Positions 11,718-22,083 of a stretch of DNA of 64,000 bases are shown piece by piece; positions within the stretch are counted from its first letter, which is position 1, and every line of letters starts with the position of its first letter. Position numbers and translations under genes: made by a program. Source of the stretch: Ianthella basta (taxonomy: Eukaryota > Porifera > Demospongiae > Verongiida > Ianthellidae); the NCBI GenBank assembly GCA_964019415.1, contig OZ025869.1, positions 6,210,882 to 6,274,881 of the forward strand. The letters are read 5' to 3'. Under the pieces are notes generated by a model, which saw only the letters and a list, made by a program, of their open reading frames with translations, made no database searches and was not told the DNA's origin.

Positions 11718-11934
11718 ATGTACATCAAAAATGTCGCTCTCCTGGAGTTACCAGCCAGCACTATAGCGAAGGATACTGCAAAGTATGTTGACTTTTACTT
11801 CATTGGACACAGCGGAGATGCTGACGTGCTGTTCATGGAAGTCAGTAGAGAAGTGAAGACTAAGGACGTTGTGGAAGGCTTCGCATCACTTCCCGGCACA
11901 ACGCGCAAGGTCTTCTTTATAGATGCTTGCAGAG
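11718..11934 (+). CDS. Caspase-like (peptidase C14) p20 exon
   Basis: ATG at 11718, with a donor AGAG|GTAAAA at 11934/11935, giving about 72 codons. The peptide has the two signatures of the caspase/metacaspase large subunit in correct order and spacing: YFIGHSGD (catalytic His) and KVFFIDACRG (catalytic Cys). The expected N-terminal strand and the downstream small-subunit exon were not found, so it is either one exon of a larger gene or an isolated relic. The IDACRG form resembles death-effector caspases and paracaspase-like genes expanded in invertebrates. Likely role, if expressed, is proteolysis in cell death or immunity. Confidence 0.55.
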
Positions 11935-11939
11935 GTAAA

Positions 11940-12769
11940 AGTTTGAAGGTCCCATTTTGCCCAATGCTGCCAAGCTCTTTCCTGGCTCGCTCAACCCTAC
12001 CTTATCGGAAAGCCCACACAAGGGGAACCTATGGTAAGACACAATTATAGCTGCATATGACAGTGTACGTATCATGGCACCCATGTGTGCTAATGTTTCA
12101 CAACAATTTTATGTAATGTTATACTGATCTATGTAAGTAGGTATCAGACTATGCGTATGCTTGAAGGGTGTTTCTCAAGCTGCTTGTACGTCTAATGGAA
12201 GGGTTATGCAATTGTACAAAACTATACATCGGCAGTTATTACTGTCAGTTTCAATTGATTGCCTCTCAAGTAAAAACTGGCTATGCATCCAGCCATAAGG
12301 TAAAACAGATAACACCTTCATGGCCTAATTGGTGCATGCAATGTGTGTGATCAATTTCACTACAACAAAACGTAATGGTCAATTTTATCTTCTGTAAACA
12401 ACCAACGTGAAATTGACACAACAAGGAAGCAGTTACTTAGTCAAATGGCTGTTGGAGAGGCCAAGCTAATGTTTGCTGTTTATGCATGCAGATGGCTGTC
12501 AAAAGTAGGAATTGAAGTTGGCAAGTGAGCAGCGAATGAGACAGATCGCATCACAGTGGGCTTCTGATGAGATTGAGGGGAATTAATGCCTTTTTTGTTC
12601 ACCACAAGTGATGGTGAAGAGATTTGCTCTGCACCATGCGTTTACGTACCCAACCTTCTGAGCTGTGCAGGCAATTTTCTCAATGAACTGTCGAAGTAAG
12701 AAATTGCTTTGTACAAATTAAAGTCATTATTATACTTGCTAAAATGGCTGCAAACATACCTGGCAGTGC
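11940..12769. other. No gene seen
   Basis: No continuation of the caspase-like exon and no other coding signature recognised before the gypsy fragment. Confidence 0.4.
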
Positions 12770-13431
12770 ATGCTGATGTTACGTGCCTATGTTCGGGATC
12801 AGGCTGACTGGGAGTGCCACCTTCCACTGGCCCTTTACGCATATCGTATGCAGTCCACACCTCCACTGGGGTGTCTGTCCCCTTTCGAGCTCATGTATGG
12901 TCGTTCTCCCCAGAAGTCACCCTTCACAACTTCCACAGCCTATGACCCATCATCGTACCAATCCCAGCTACATGCAAACTGGCCAAGCTACATGACTTTG
13001 TGAAGTTAAATTTTGCAGAGGCAGCACACCTGCAGAGGAGTTCAGATGTCCACAGTACACGGGCACGACTTTTCAGTGTTGGTGATCCAGTATGGCTGTC
13101 CATTCCCACTGCAGGTAAACTGGACCCTCACTGGGAGGGAAAGCAGAAGATACATGCTATTCCAGGACCAGTGACATGTCATCTACGATGCTACAAGGTA
13201 CAGAACAGTCCATGTCAATCACCTGCGACATCACATTCAGCCAGAATTGGAAAGCACCCCTATTCACACACCTTCAGAACAGAACCACACCACGCGGAGA
13301 ACTCCCAACAGTGGAGCATCACATCACTATTGACAATCCTGATGGTGAACGACGGTACCCCCAGTGTACTTGGAGACCACCTGACCGCCTACAGATGTAG
13401 CTCGAGACGAGCTCGCTCTGGGAGGGACGAA
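12770..13431 (+). pseudogene. Ty3/gypsy polyprotein 3' end (integrase C-terminus), frameshifted
   Basis: The frame at 12770-13003 reads the end of a gypsy integrase: YVRDQADWECHLPLALYAYR and SPFELMYGRSP. A second frame (13000 on) gives LFSVGDPVWLSIP and GKLDPHWEGK, the SH3-like C-terminal domain, and a third frame near 13200-13400 carries a tail with TVEHHITIDNPDGERRYP. At least two frameshifts separate them. A purine tract (GGGAGGGACGA) precedes the LTR at 13432. Reverse transcriptase, RNase H and gag are absent upstream, so only the 3' end survives. Confidence 0.8.
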
Positions 13432-13473
13432 TGTAACAGATCTGACAGAACTTGAGCTAGTAATATACATAAC

Positions 13474-13672
13474 GTGTTCAATTCTCTGTTAACACTAGTC
13501 AGAATTCACAATCTCTTATTAGACGTTTCGGTAGCAATCGGCTACCTTCATCAGTTACTGATGAAGGTAGCCGATTGCTACCAAAACATCTAATAAGAGA
13601 TTGTGAATTCTGGCTTGTGTTAACAGAGAATTGAACATGGATACTTTTCCTAGCCACTCAGGCCTTTACATG
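13474..13672. mobile_element. 199-bp palindromic insertion with hammerhead-ribozyme-like cores
   Basis: Inserted in the LTR and flanked by the 11-bp direct repeat ATATACATAAC (13463-13473 and 13673-13683). It holds a long inverted repeat (about 13478-13553 against 13559-13634) followed by a unique tail GGATACTTTTCCTAGCCACTCAGG. On minus, 13554-13525 reads CTGATGA, a hairpin GGTAGC/GCTACC, then GAAAC: the conserved core of a hammerhead ribozyme. On plus, 13558-13587 has the same core with GAAAC mutated to AAAAC. Related to the copies at 22252 and 51291. Confidence 0.8.
13525..13554 (-). ncRNA. Hammerhead ribozyme-like core (minus strand)
   Basis: CTGATGA, a 6-bp stem II with a short loop, and GAAAC, in the order and spacing of the hammerhead catalytic core. 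Helices I and III and the cleavage site were not established. In this palindrome a competing long hairpin could form. Confidence 0.6.
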
Positions 13673-15860
13673 ATATACATAACTGAATAACATGTTTACA
13701 GTGCATGTCTGTGTAAGTCTAGAACATTCTGTGGACAGCTATATAAGTTGGTTTCTGTAGCAGTCATGAGTGGCTGTCTGTTTTCTGACTGAGATTGATT
13801 CATTGACTTAGCAGTATCTGGTCCGTGTGTTACATTACATAGCAGCATGTATATATATTTGTAATCTATACTGCCCAGGCCTTAACATCGCACAAAGGCT
13901 GCATCCCACAAGAGGATTTTTGGCTGAAACTCGGAGATAAAGGAGGCAGATCATTCAAAATGTGTTCTCAGGTAAGTCATAGCTAAGTATGTTGTTAAAA
14001 CTAAATTCACCTTGAAAATACAGTTTATTGTTGAAACCATTAAATAAATGCAAATACTCTACATTGCCAAGAGATGCCTAATCCAGCCAGGAGCACGTGT
14101 CTTCTGTTCCTACAAAGCAGGCGACACAAGAAGAAATCTCAATGTGGCCTTTTCCAGTATCAACATCAAGTTGACTTGCCTTCTTCTTCAACATGGCACT
14201 AAGCAAAAGCCTACAGATGTAGCTTGAGACGAGCACAATGGATTATACTATGATACATTATGCACTATGCACAATGTATCATGGGCATGAAAATTGTTAC
14301 AGCCATATGTACTGTCACATACGTCCAGTAATTGTTAGCCAATGCTCTGAATTGTATCTATATATGTAGAGACAAAGTGATCCGCACATTCCTCTTCGGA
14401 GATTACAAATTCTTGTGCCATCTTTTGGGATCTTTGGCCATGGTAGGAAGATTACATTATTACAGCAAAGAAAACTTGCTTTGCTACTTAGAAAATACAA
14501 GGATAATTGTTGCGCACTATTTAGGGCATCATTGCTGTTTGTTTTGCCATATCACTCAAGACAACATGGCAATTCCTTGTGAGAGCCAAGGACTCCAAAG
14601 GCCTAGGACATTGGAGACACTGCAGTCTGATTTGCAGAATTTTAAAGCAGCTGGTGCCAACATGAAAGTGGCCAAGGAATACAATAATGTCATTAGTTCT
14701 GTCCAGTTCAGTGTTCCACTTGATCAGGTACTAAATATAAGAAATTGTCCAATATACTACTAAGCAGTTATAGAGTTTATAGAATACTGTTTTGATATAC
14801 TACTTGTGTATTAAATAATTCCAGCTCTCCACATTAGCTTGGCCATTTTCCAGCATTTGTATACTCTTCTGGAGGGGGCGTATCATGAGCTAGACATCAA
14901 GCTCACATTGCAGTCACAGCCAGCACTGGTGCAAGCAAAGGACGCCTATATGCAATATGCGGAAAAGTTGGAGATTCGAGCTGAGCAAGTGAAGACAAAC
15001 TGCTATTATTCTTGCTGCTCAAAGCTATGAACAGATGACTGTTGAGCTGGCCCTCCTTGCTGAAGGTACACACACAGCAGAAGTAGTGGCAGGCCTACAC
15101 TCAGAGGCCCAAAAGCTGTGTCTTGAAGCTAGCTCACGTGTGAGTAAATATTAAGGGTAAAATTTTGCCATGATACCATGTAGCTGACATGCATTGTATA
15201 ACACTTCCCATGACAAATTAGAAACAGAAAATTCAGACAGCAACACTTAAAGAATTCAATAAGAATGATGGCCCATTTGTGATAGGATTTGCGAAAAGGG
15301 CCTATTTGGGGGCAACTCGCGATTTTGAGTTAAGCACATAGCGTGAAAGTGCACTCAATGAGCTTCCTATTGCACTTTACTGCGCTTCGCTAGTGTGTTC
15401 CGTTACCGAGATATACGTGCTGGAAGTTCGGAATTACGAGTAGTCTGATTTCAAGAATACGGCGTTGAAACAATTACTTCCGGTAAACCGCAACATTCTG
15501 CATTCTGCCGTGTTCTGAATGACGTCATTACAGACATGGCGGATCGATAAAGGAACACGTGCTAGCCTTGCAACCGTCACGATGCGCAACACGGCTCCTC
15601 CCTGGCCGCATGCAGATCTAGTGTTGACGAGCTTAAGAGGACTTGTCTTGACTTGCATAATTGGTGCGCTGACCTGGATGCATCACAGCTTGAGGAGTAC
15701 AGACTCCCATTACTACCGAAGACAAAGGGCTAGACGTGGCTGCAGTCAGAAAGCTGTGATCAACAACAGAGGAGGAGCTAGAGATTGATATGGAATTGGT
15801 AAGCAGTCAAGCTAATGTGATAAGACCTTAGTTACATGTTTATTCAACTGTAGCTATATC

Positions 15861-15912
15861 TGCGTGTGTGTGTGTGCGTGCGTGCGTGCACGTGTGTGTG
15901 TGCGTGTGTGTA
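15861..15912. repeat. GT/GCGT-rich simple repeat
   Basis: Alternating purine-pyrimidine tract (TGTGTGTG, GCGTGCGTGCGTGCACGTG) inside the transposon at 15282-18250; could favour Z-DNA. Confidence 0.8.
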
Positions 15913-15977
15913 CAAAACATTGAAAACTGTGTGAAGGTTAAATGGAGATGTTAAGGAATGAGTATAACTGTGTAAAT

Positions 15978-17815
15978 TCATTCGTTAGGACATGATCGCC
16001 TGTCATGCCATTCTTGATCACAAATGCCACACGTCCGTTTGCGTTTCTTAGGTGGTGGAGGAGCTGAGACATCTTCAGGATCAAGGACTGGAGTACCCTC
16101 TCTGCTGGCACAAAGCCTCGGAATAGAAGGCAAAGGGCAGGTAGTGTCTTTGTCAGCATCCGGGCAAAATGGACGAATGGAGTCATGCAAGTACCATTGT
16201 CGCTCAGGTGTTAGTCCTTGTGGTGGAATGACAGTGGGCAGCTCTTCTGTGTCTGGTGTCCAGGGTTCCTTCAGCAGGTTGAACTTGACTTCTGTGGAAT
16301 CGCTGTGTTCTTTCGCAAACACAACGCCAGGTGAAGAAGACGGCATCCTGAAGTGAAGGAACTTCTTGATGCCCACTATCTTCCTCATCTGTGTGGCGAA
16401 GAAGTCTGTCCAGTCATATGTGGATAGTGTACCTGTTGTGCGTAGTCAAATGAGTAGTGCACCTTAACATCCCTGGTGTTGTTGGATGTACGCGAGCAAG
16501 GTGGTGGAGGTGTGAAGGTCCCACTTGTTGTAAAGTGAGTATGAACACTCACTTTGCACTCTTCGCAGATTGTCTTATAGTGCTTCCTCTCCATCTTCAC
16601 AATACGAAGGTGTTACAGTGCACTCTCAATTGCGACTGACTTGTCGACTTCAGAAAGGTTGGCTGTGCGAGTGATAGCGGTGCTGTTTTGCTGGCATTGC
16701 CAGCAAAGATCAGATCTTGGCTTCATCACAATGACTAATGGCGTTAGCTTCCTCCACAGATAAGTGAATGTGCTGTATGCTACTGGATGGATGCTGCCGT
16801 CTGCTTCAGCTGCACTGCGGTACACACGCCAGATGGCCCGCTTGGTGTCACTAGATGGAAGCAGTTGCAGGTCCGAACAACTGTATCCCGGAACTCTTCC
16901 TGGTAGAAGAAGGGCGTGCTGCTCAGCATAGTTGAAGATGAATCGAACGAAGAATTGTGTAGATGAAAGGGACAGAGTGTTGTGAGGGAGTTTCTTGGCA
17001 TTGCCATGAAGGCGTGGTCTTAGCCCATTGTCCTTGAAGCTTGTGATGAGATTCTTTAGGCGCTTTTCTCCGATGTTATGCAGAAAGCGAAACATCTTGT
17101 GACATACAGGCTTGCCTTGGAAGTAGCCAGTGTACACCCTCTTGCGCTCTGTCTCCTTGTGATGGGCTCTTCCGGTGGATAGCATCCCAGTTGACAGGCT
17201 TGAGCTGGTGTTTGTACCCGCTGTAAGTTGTCCGAGGATTGCCATGTCGAGCTCAGAGTGGGTCAACTCAGCACAGGTCTCTCTTGCAGATGTAACATAC
17301 TCACGAGTAAACTGATTACAACACTGTGTACCCCTAGCTTTTGTGCACCCACATCCAGAGGTCATGAATTGAGCGACAAGTTCATGCTCAAGTTCGTCTG
17401 TGGGTAGTCCAGTGGTCACAATGTCGACAGCACTGCTGTGCAAACGTTGCATAGCTTCCTTGACACGCGTGTCCGTATCTACTGGTTCATCTTCATCGCT
17501 TGTATCTGTTTCTGTACAGCTGGCTCCAACTTCGATGTCTCCTCGTTCACCAAGTTCTGCACAGAGTGGAAGTTGTTGACCTTATTGTGCTTCTGTAATT
17601 TTAAGTGTCAGTGTTTAGTAATTATTGTTTGTCGTACCTTTCAACTTAGCTTCCCCATCGCTGGTATCGTTGTCCTCGTCGCTTTCAGAGTCTCTGTCTC
17701 TGTCAGGTGAGGTGAAGTAGTCAGCCATGACTTCTAAAAGCACCTCCCGATCGTCTCCGCTAAATCCCAACAGGTTATTCGCTGCTTTTGCCGCGTCATG
17801 CGCATTTGCAGTCAT
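15978..17815 (-). pseudogene. Internally deleted transposase-like gene of a widespread invertebrate family
   Basis: Exon 1 is 17815-17638 from ATG (acidic, DRDRDSESDEDND), an 81-bp intron 17637-17557 (GTACGA ... CTCTGTGCAG), then exon 2 from 17556. Conserved blocks: CGCTKARGTQCC, YFQGKPVCHKMFRFLHNIG, NGLRPRLHGNAKKLP, LLLPGRVPGY, KPRSDLCWQCQ. A TAA at about 16613 replaces a probable Gln codon, and the frame goes on to HYSFDYAQQVHYP. There it jumps straight to DWTDFF and the C-terminal part (MRKIVGIKKFLHF, GLTPERQWYLHDSIR) ending in a zinc knuckle CGICDQEWHDRRSC. The middle, where the catalytic core should lie, is missing. I recognise the blocks from many uncharacterised invertebrate proteins but not a superfamily name. 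Confidence 0.7.
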
Positions 17816-18495
17816 CTTGTAAGGCTGCAGCTGTCAAAAGCGTTCGTACTGAAAGACGGTACGGCGACTGCAAATGTTATACGACGGAGCAGACGAGGTT
17901 TGCGGGCTAAGCGAGCAACTTCTTTCCCCATGTGCCTACTGCACAATGAATACACTTAACGTTGGGCCTTTCCCCGACTCTCCGTATACGTCTCTGTATA
18001 TTGTCCGTGTTACATTTCCGTTCTTGTCCGTATACCAACCACGTGACCGAGGAGTCAAATTGCTTGGTCCTCGTTTGAGGCGCAGGAAAGGACTACGGGT
18101 TTCAAACTTGGCCAGAAGGTAGGGGATACACCATAGGCTCCGATGATGCAATAATTCGTGTTTGCATAAAATGTCGACTTTTCGCGTGTTTACCCCCGTA
18201 CTAACAAGTTTACATTGCCCCCAAATAGGCCCTTTTCACATAGCCGGTCACATTTGTGTGTCACTGGAGGAAGCACTGCAGAGATTTGGTGTAGAGTGGC
18301 AGGCCTACCATGGAGGGAACTTTGTTGGAAACCATGTTCATATGTGCCTCAGAGTAAGTACTATATAGTAAATAATCCGTTCAGTACATAAAGAAGGACC
18401 ACTGGCTTATGCCACCAAGCCTGCTGAGCCACCAATACTCGGTGGTGTCCCAACAAGTTTGGGAGCCCAACAGGGCCTATTGAATGGAAACCAGC

Positions 18496-18527
18496 AAACC
18501 TCCCCCTCCCCCCCCCCCCCCCCCCCC
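18496..18527. repeat. Poly-C tract
   Basis: Nearly uninterrupted C run followed by CACACAAAAAAAAA. Proline-rich or glycine-rich frames here are artefacts. Length in the assembly may be inaccurate. Confidence 0.9.
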
Positions 18528-18892
18528 ACACAAAAAAAAACATATTACAAAGATGGGCAGCATCAGAGGTTCGTTGTCCTCATGCTATATGAGATTCATG
18601 ACTATGAATATAGTTAACAGGACCAGGTGGACAGGGGCTAGCGTGCATGTGATCAACCAGATGACTAGCTGAGACCCGTAGCAGGCCTAGGTGTCAAAGA
18701 GCTTAGCTGCGACCCAGCTGTGCAGGGCTCATTGGGTCTATTGGACGCCGCCTATGTCACAATAGAGGCTCAGCTAACATTAGCAGTTTACTGCCTCACG
18801 TGCGTCAGCTCGCTACACTGTGCCTACCCAAACAGCCTTAATGACAGTGATTCACAGCGTTGCCTTGGTCTTTCTCTTGTTCTCTTCCCGCG

Positions 18893-20227
18893 ATGGTGAC
18901 TCCTCCTCCCGCATCAGAATCCTCCAACTCCTCACCACCGGCCGCGGTCCCCAATCCCTCAGTCGCAACAGCCCTTGAGGCTCTTCTTGCGCTGCCTCCA
19001 GATCGGCTACGACAGGCACTTCAGTTGGCGCTAGCACACGTGCGCGAGGACGTCCCTGCTTCATCCTTAATGGTGCCCTACACATCGCTGCTCGATGGAG
19101 GACTCGTTGGCAGCCAAGACTCAAGTGAGTTAGCTATTAACCATTGTTGGTGCTGGGCTCGCTGTCAACTGCATGCATGTGGGTCGAGGCTGTGTGGCAG
19201 GCAATGTGGCAGGCACATGAGCAAGGCAGCCGGGCTGGCCTGCTTCCCTCCTTCCTCCCTCCCTGTTTGTTTAGTGTGTCCCCTTACTGGTTTTGCAGGC
19301 TCACTGTTCGGCTGGAACAGGCAACCACTGCCTAGTTCCTTGGCTCATCTAGTGGTGACCCCTACCCCCACCAGTACTGCGGGCTCACAGGACACTGCAT
19401 CCCTGCTGGCATCCCTGCTCAACCCAGGGTCAGTACTGGCTGCGGGGGTGTGCTCCCCTCATGCATCAGTGTGCGACACGGGAGCCTCTATCAGCCAAAC
19501 TGCTCCAGTCACTGCGCAACCTGGATTTCGTGGAGTTGCACGAATTTCTGCCGGCCCTTTGCTGAGACCAGCCACAGGCACTCCAACTTCATTGCCCCCA
19601 CACAACTGTGGTGGAGAAAAGAGCTAAGACAGTGGGAGGTATCTACACATGGACCATGTGCTTCCACCGCTTCACGGCTGCAGCTCTGGTATTCCATCCA
19701 GGGAATGCCACTGAATTCATGGCATATGTGAACACCATCCTGCAGGCATACCTGCAATTCGAGGGCGACGGATGGCAGGTATATGATCGGGCATTCCAGC
19801 TACAAGCCCGAATGGAAAGCCGGAGAGGGACTGGGCCACAATCCACCTACCACTGTACGCTAAGACCTTCACAGGTCAGGCCCGCCGCAAGAACTCCTGT
19901 CGCTACTGTTGTAGCCTTGACCACCAGAGTGTGCAGTGCCTGTGGGGAGTAGACATGCCCTCCTCCAGCCCCTCCAGCTCTGGGACAACAGCTACACGCC
20001 CCCGTACAGGCAAGGTTACTGGTGAGCAGCCCATCTGCACGTCATGGAATGCTGGTGTGTGCAAGTTTCCATACACGTGCAACTATAGGCACATCTGCTC
20101 TGACTGCCTCAGCAAGGAGCATTGCTCCGGGGACTACCACAAGGAGATACCCCGTCAACGGGCTCCAGACACTCAGCCCAAGGGACAGCGTGAGCCGCGC
20201 ACAGAGGAACCAACCACCTCGTGGTGA
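18893..20227 (+). pseudogene. gag-like protein of a tyrosine-recombinase retroelement (DIRS/Ngaro type)
   Basis: ATG at 18893 opens a Pro/Ser-rich exon to 19124 (ALLALPPDRLRQALQLALAH). An intron 19125-19298 (GTGAGT ... TTTTGCAG, 174 bp) is in frame, and exon 2 runs to a stop near 19627. Frameshifted continuation: VGGIYTWTMCFHRFTAAA and ILQAYLQFEGDGWQVYDRAF (19608 on), a CCHC knuckle CRYCCSLDHQSVQC (about 19890-19935), then ICTSWNAGVCKFPYTCNYRH with CSDC (20030-20110), a second Cys/His zinc motif. This gag arrangement, followed by a recombinase at 20857, is typical of DIRS-like elements. Several frameshifts make it inactive. Confidence 0.65.
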
Positions 20228-20472
20228 CGGCATCGCATAGCACCCAGGACATTCTTGGATGGGCCTTGCCCATCCCATTCGTCATTTGCTGTCTATTTTT
20301 TCCTTTCTTCTGTTCTGTCTATATGCCAGTCCTGTGGTGTTGTTGCTGGAGGTAGTCTGACATACTATTAGGATCTGCCACACTTGCTTTCATTATGTCA
20401 TTGAGTTCTGCCACCCCCAATTCACAATAGTCTGCGTGTGCACTCAACCGAGTAAGAGGTGCCAGAGCAGCA

Positions 20473-20501
20473 GGGGGGGGGGGGGGGGGAGGGGGGGGGG
20501 G
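20473..20501 (+). repeat. Poly-G tract
   Basis: Some 28 G residues with one A. It could form a G-quadruplex. It lies between the gag-like and recombinase parts, where a reverse transcriptase would be expected. Confidence 0.9.
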
Positions 20502-20856
20502 CTATGGCAAGGTGGCTTGGGGCACATGACCCAATATAGTGCATGGGTGTATTGCTTGCAGCATGGCAAGCAACCTGGGCATTGGCAGAGGCCTAGGCGG
20601 CAGGTGGGTTCTTAAAAAGAATACGGGGTGTGGGGCTCCAGTGCTTGAGGCACAGGAAGCAGGCAGGCCCTCAATGGTCCTCATGAGGGCGGGGTGAGGG
20701 GCAATGACAGATTCTGACCCATATCTGCTGTTCCTCCACGGGGCCCTAGTATGTGTACAGACAGGACCTACTAGTGATGGCAGCCTGCTGGCCCACAGGA
20801 GGCCTCCATCTTCTTCGCAACCTCCCAATGGCCCCAGCTCCTAGGCCCCTTGCCCA

Positions 20857-21685
20857 GTGTCGGAGCACCAGTTAATGTTATTTGCAGCATTTCTGGCAGG
20901 ACAGGGCCTACGCTGGCAAACAATAAAAGAGCTATCTGGCAGCAGTCTGGAATCTTCACATCCGGGCAGGAGTCTCTTTTCCGGGTCAAGAGGAGGTGCT
21001 CCCACGCCTACAACTCCAGCTGCGAGGTATTTGGCGGGTGGCGTCCCAATGGCTCCCAGCCCGCCCTCGGCTGCCAATCACCCCTTCTATTCTCCAGCGG
21101 GTTTCAGCATCTCTAAAAAGCCAGGAAGCCACTTGGGACAGGCTAATGATATGGGCAGCCATGAACCTTTGTGTCTTTGGTTTTCTCCACTCTGGTGAGA
21201 TCTGCTGTCCCACCACCACCCAGTTTGACAAGACATGCCATCTAATGCCATCGGACCTTACCGTGGACAACCACGCCAATCCCACTAGACTGTCAGTATG
21301 CGTCAAGGCCTTGAAAACAGACCCCTTTCGGCTGGGCATTACCCTGGTGCTGGGTGCCACTCAGTGGGATCTGTGCCCCCTCCCAGTCATCCTACCCTAT
21401 GTGGCAGTAAGGGGCACAGCACCGGGCCCCCTGTTCCAGATGGCGAATGGGGCCTTCTTGACACGGGAACGGTTCGTGAAGGAAGTGAGGAGCCTGCTTC
21501 AGCTGGCAGGGCTTATCTGTAGCTGTACTCAGGCCATAGCTTTTGGATTGGGGCTGCTACTACAACAGGGCCACCTTATCCAAACATTAGGCAGATGGCG
21601 GAGTTCAGCATACCTCTCCTACATCAGACTGCCACGGGAGTCCTTAGCACAAGTGTCAACTTCCCTGGCATCATTGACCACCTGA
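20857..21685 (+). pseudogene. Tyrosine recombinase (phage-integrase fold), degraded
   Basis: Two overlapping frames. 20857-20990 gives the N-terminal SAM-like part (SEHQLMLFAAFLAGQGLRW). 20996-21685 gives the catalytic domain: IWAAMNLCVFGFLHSGEI (the first catalytic Arg of RSGE is His here), LPYVAVRGTAPGPLF, FVKEVRSLLQLAG, then after a local frameshift GHSFWIGAATT (the HxxR Arg is Trp), and GRWRSSAYLSYIRL with the presumed nucleophile Tyr. Loss of both Arg residues means no activity. With the upstream gag this makes a YR-retroelement remnant. Confidence 0.75.
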
Positions 21686-22083
21686 TTGTCAGCGAATACC
21701 CAGACTGTCAGCCCATGACACTGTACTGTAACTGCATGGTGCGTGTGTTATGGCTTATTGCTTCATGAGCTGCATGTAACCCTATCATTTATTGTTAACT
21801 GGCCATGGTCAGAAAGTCATGAGTGTCTGGGTACTAGTCCAAACAGGGAATCGTATACTGGCAGGGCTCAACAAAATGGGCCCAAGAGATATAATGCGGT
21901 TGGGGGGGACATTACGCTCCCTTGGATCATAATGTCCCCGCTTCTGTGTGCTCATTGCTGTGAACCCCCAAGCCTAATTAAGAAATGGTGTCAATCGCTG
22001 ACTCGATTAGCTAAGGGTGCAAGGTAATTTCTGGCTGCAGAAAAGCAATTAATTAGCCAGTTGATTAATTGGAAGAATTATTC
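21686..22083. other. No gene seen
   Basis: No recognisable coding sequence; possibly the 3' part of the tyrosine-recombinase element. Confidence 0.4.

Larger units (their letters stand above)
13432..13834 (+). repeat. 3' LTR of the gypsy element, interrupted by a ribozyme-like palindrome
   Basis: Starts TGTAACA directly after the purine tract and ends TGTTACA, a perfect 7-bp inverted LTR boundary. CTATATAAG at about 13739 could be the LTR TATA box. It is 403 bp as found, but about 210 bp of that is the nested insertion at 13474-13683, so the original LTR was about 193 bp. Confidence 0.7.
15282..18250. mobile_element. 2969-bp DNA transposon with 8-bp target duplication, inserted in copy 1
   Basis: Flanked by the direct repeat CATTTGTG (15274-15281, 18251-18258), which falls exactly in the host gene's GPFV codons. 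A 23-bp inverted repeat that begins GAAAAGGGCCTATTTG is perfect between 15293-15315 and 18216-18238, with weaker pairing outward. It carries a minus-strand transposase-like gene (17815-15978) that has lost its middle. Between the left end and the gene there is an exon-like stretch near 15630-15735 (DELKRTCLDLHNW) of unknown origin and a GT/GCGT tract at 15861-15912. An 8-bp duplication fits hAT and P superfamilies, among others. Confidence 0.85.
13875..18353 (+). pseudogene. Multi-exon transposase-like gene, copy 1, split by a 3-kb transposon
   Basis: Ordered coding blocks with splice-like ends: about 13875-13971 (WLKLGDKGGRSFKM, donor GTAAGT); about 14024-14200 (VFCSYKAGDTRRNLNVAF); 14365-14728 (RTFLFGDYKFLC, then CCLFCH, RPRTLETLQSDL, KEYNNVI, VPLDQ), which contains a probable intron of about 82 bp; about 14825-15139 (LHISLAIF, YHELDIKL, a coiled coil; frameshift near 15000); 15222-15281 (FNKNDGPFV); then, after the insertion, 18259-18353 (VEWQAYHGGNFVGNHVHMCL, donor GTAAGT). 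This is a family I recall as repeated in sponge and cnidarian genomes, with GDKGG and FGDY Asp residues that look like a DDE catalytic pair. I cannot name it. Upstream sequence was replaced by the gypsy LTR. Copy 2 lies at 23394-25284. Confidence 0.65.

Noticed and set aside
14205..14235. Second copy of CCTACAGATGTAGCTTGAGACGAGC near the gypsy end
   Set aside because: Matches about 25 bp at 13386-13415, but the surroundings do not continue as LTR or gypsy, so I could not call a second element end.
18860..19124. Minus-strand frame overlapping the gag-like exon
   Set aside because: A mirror frame of a GC-rich plus-strand coding exon with a better start and donor.
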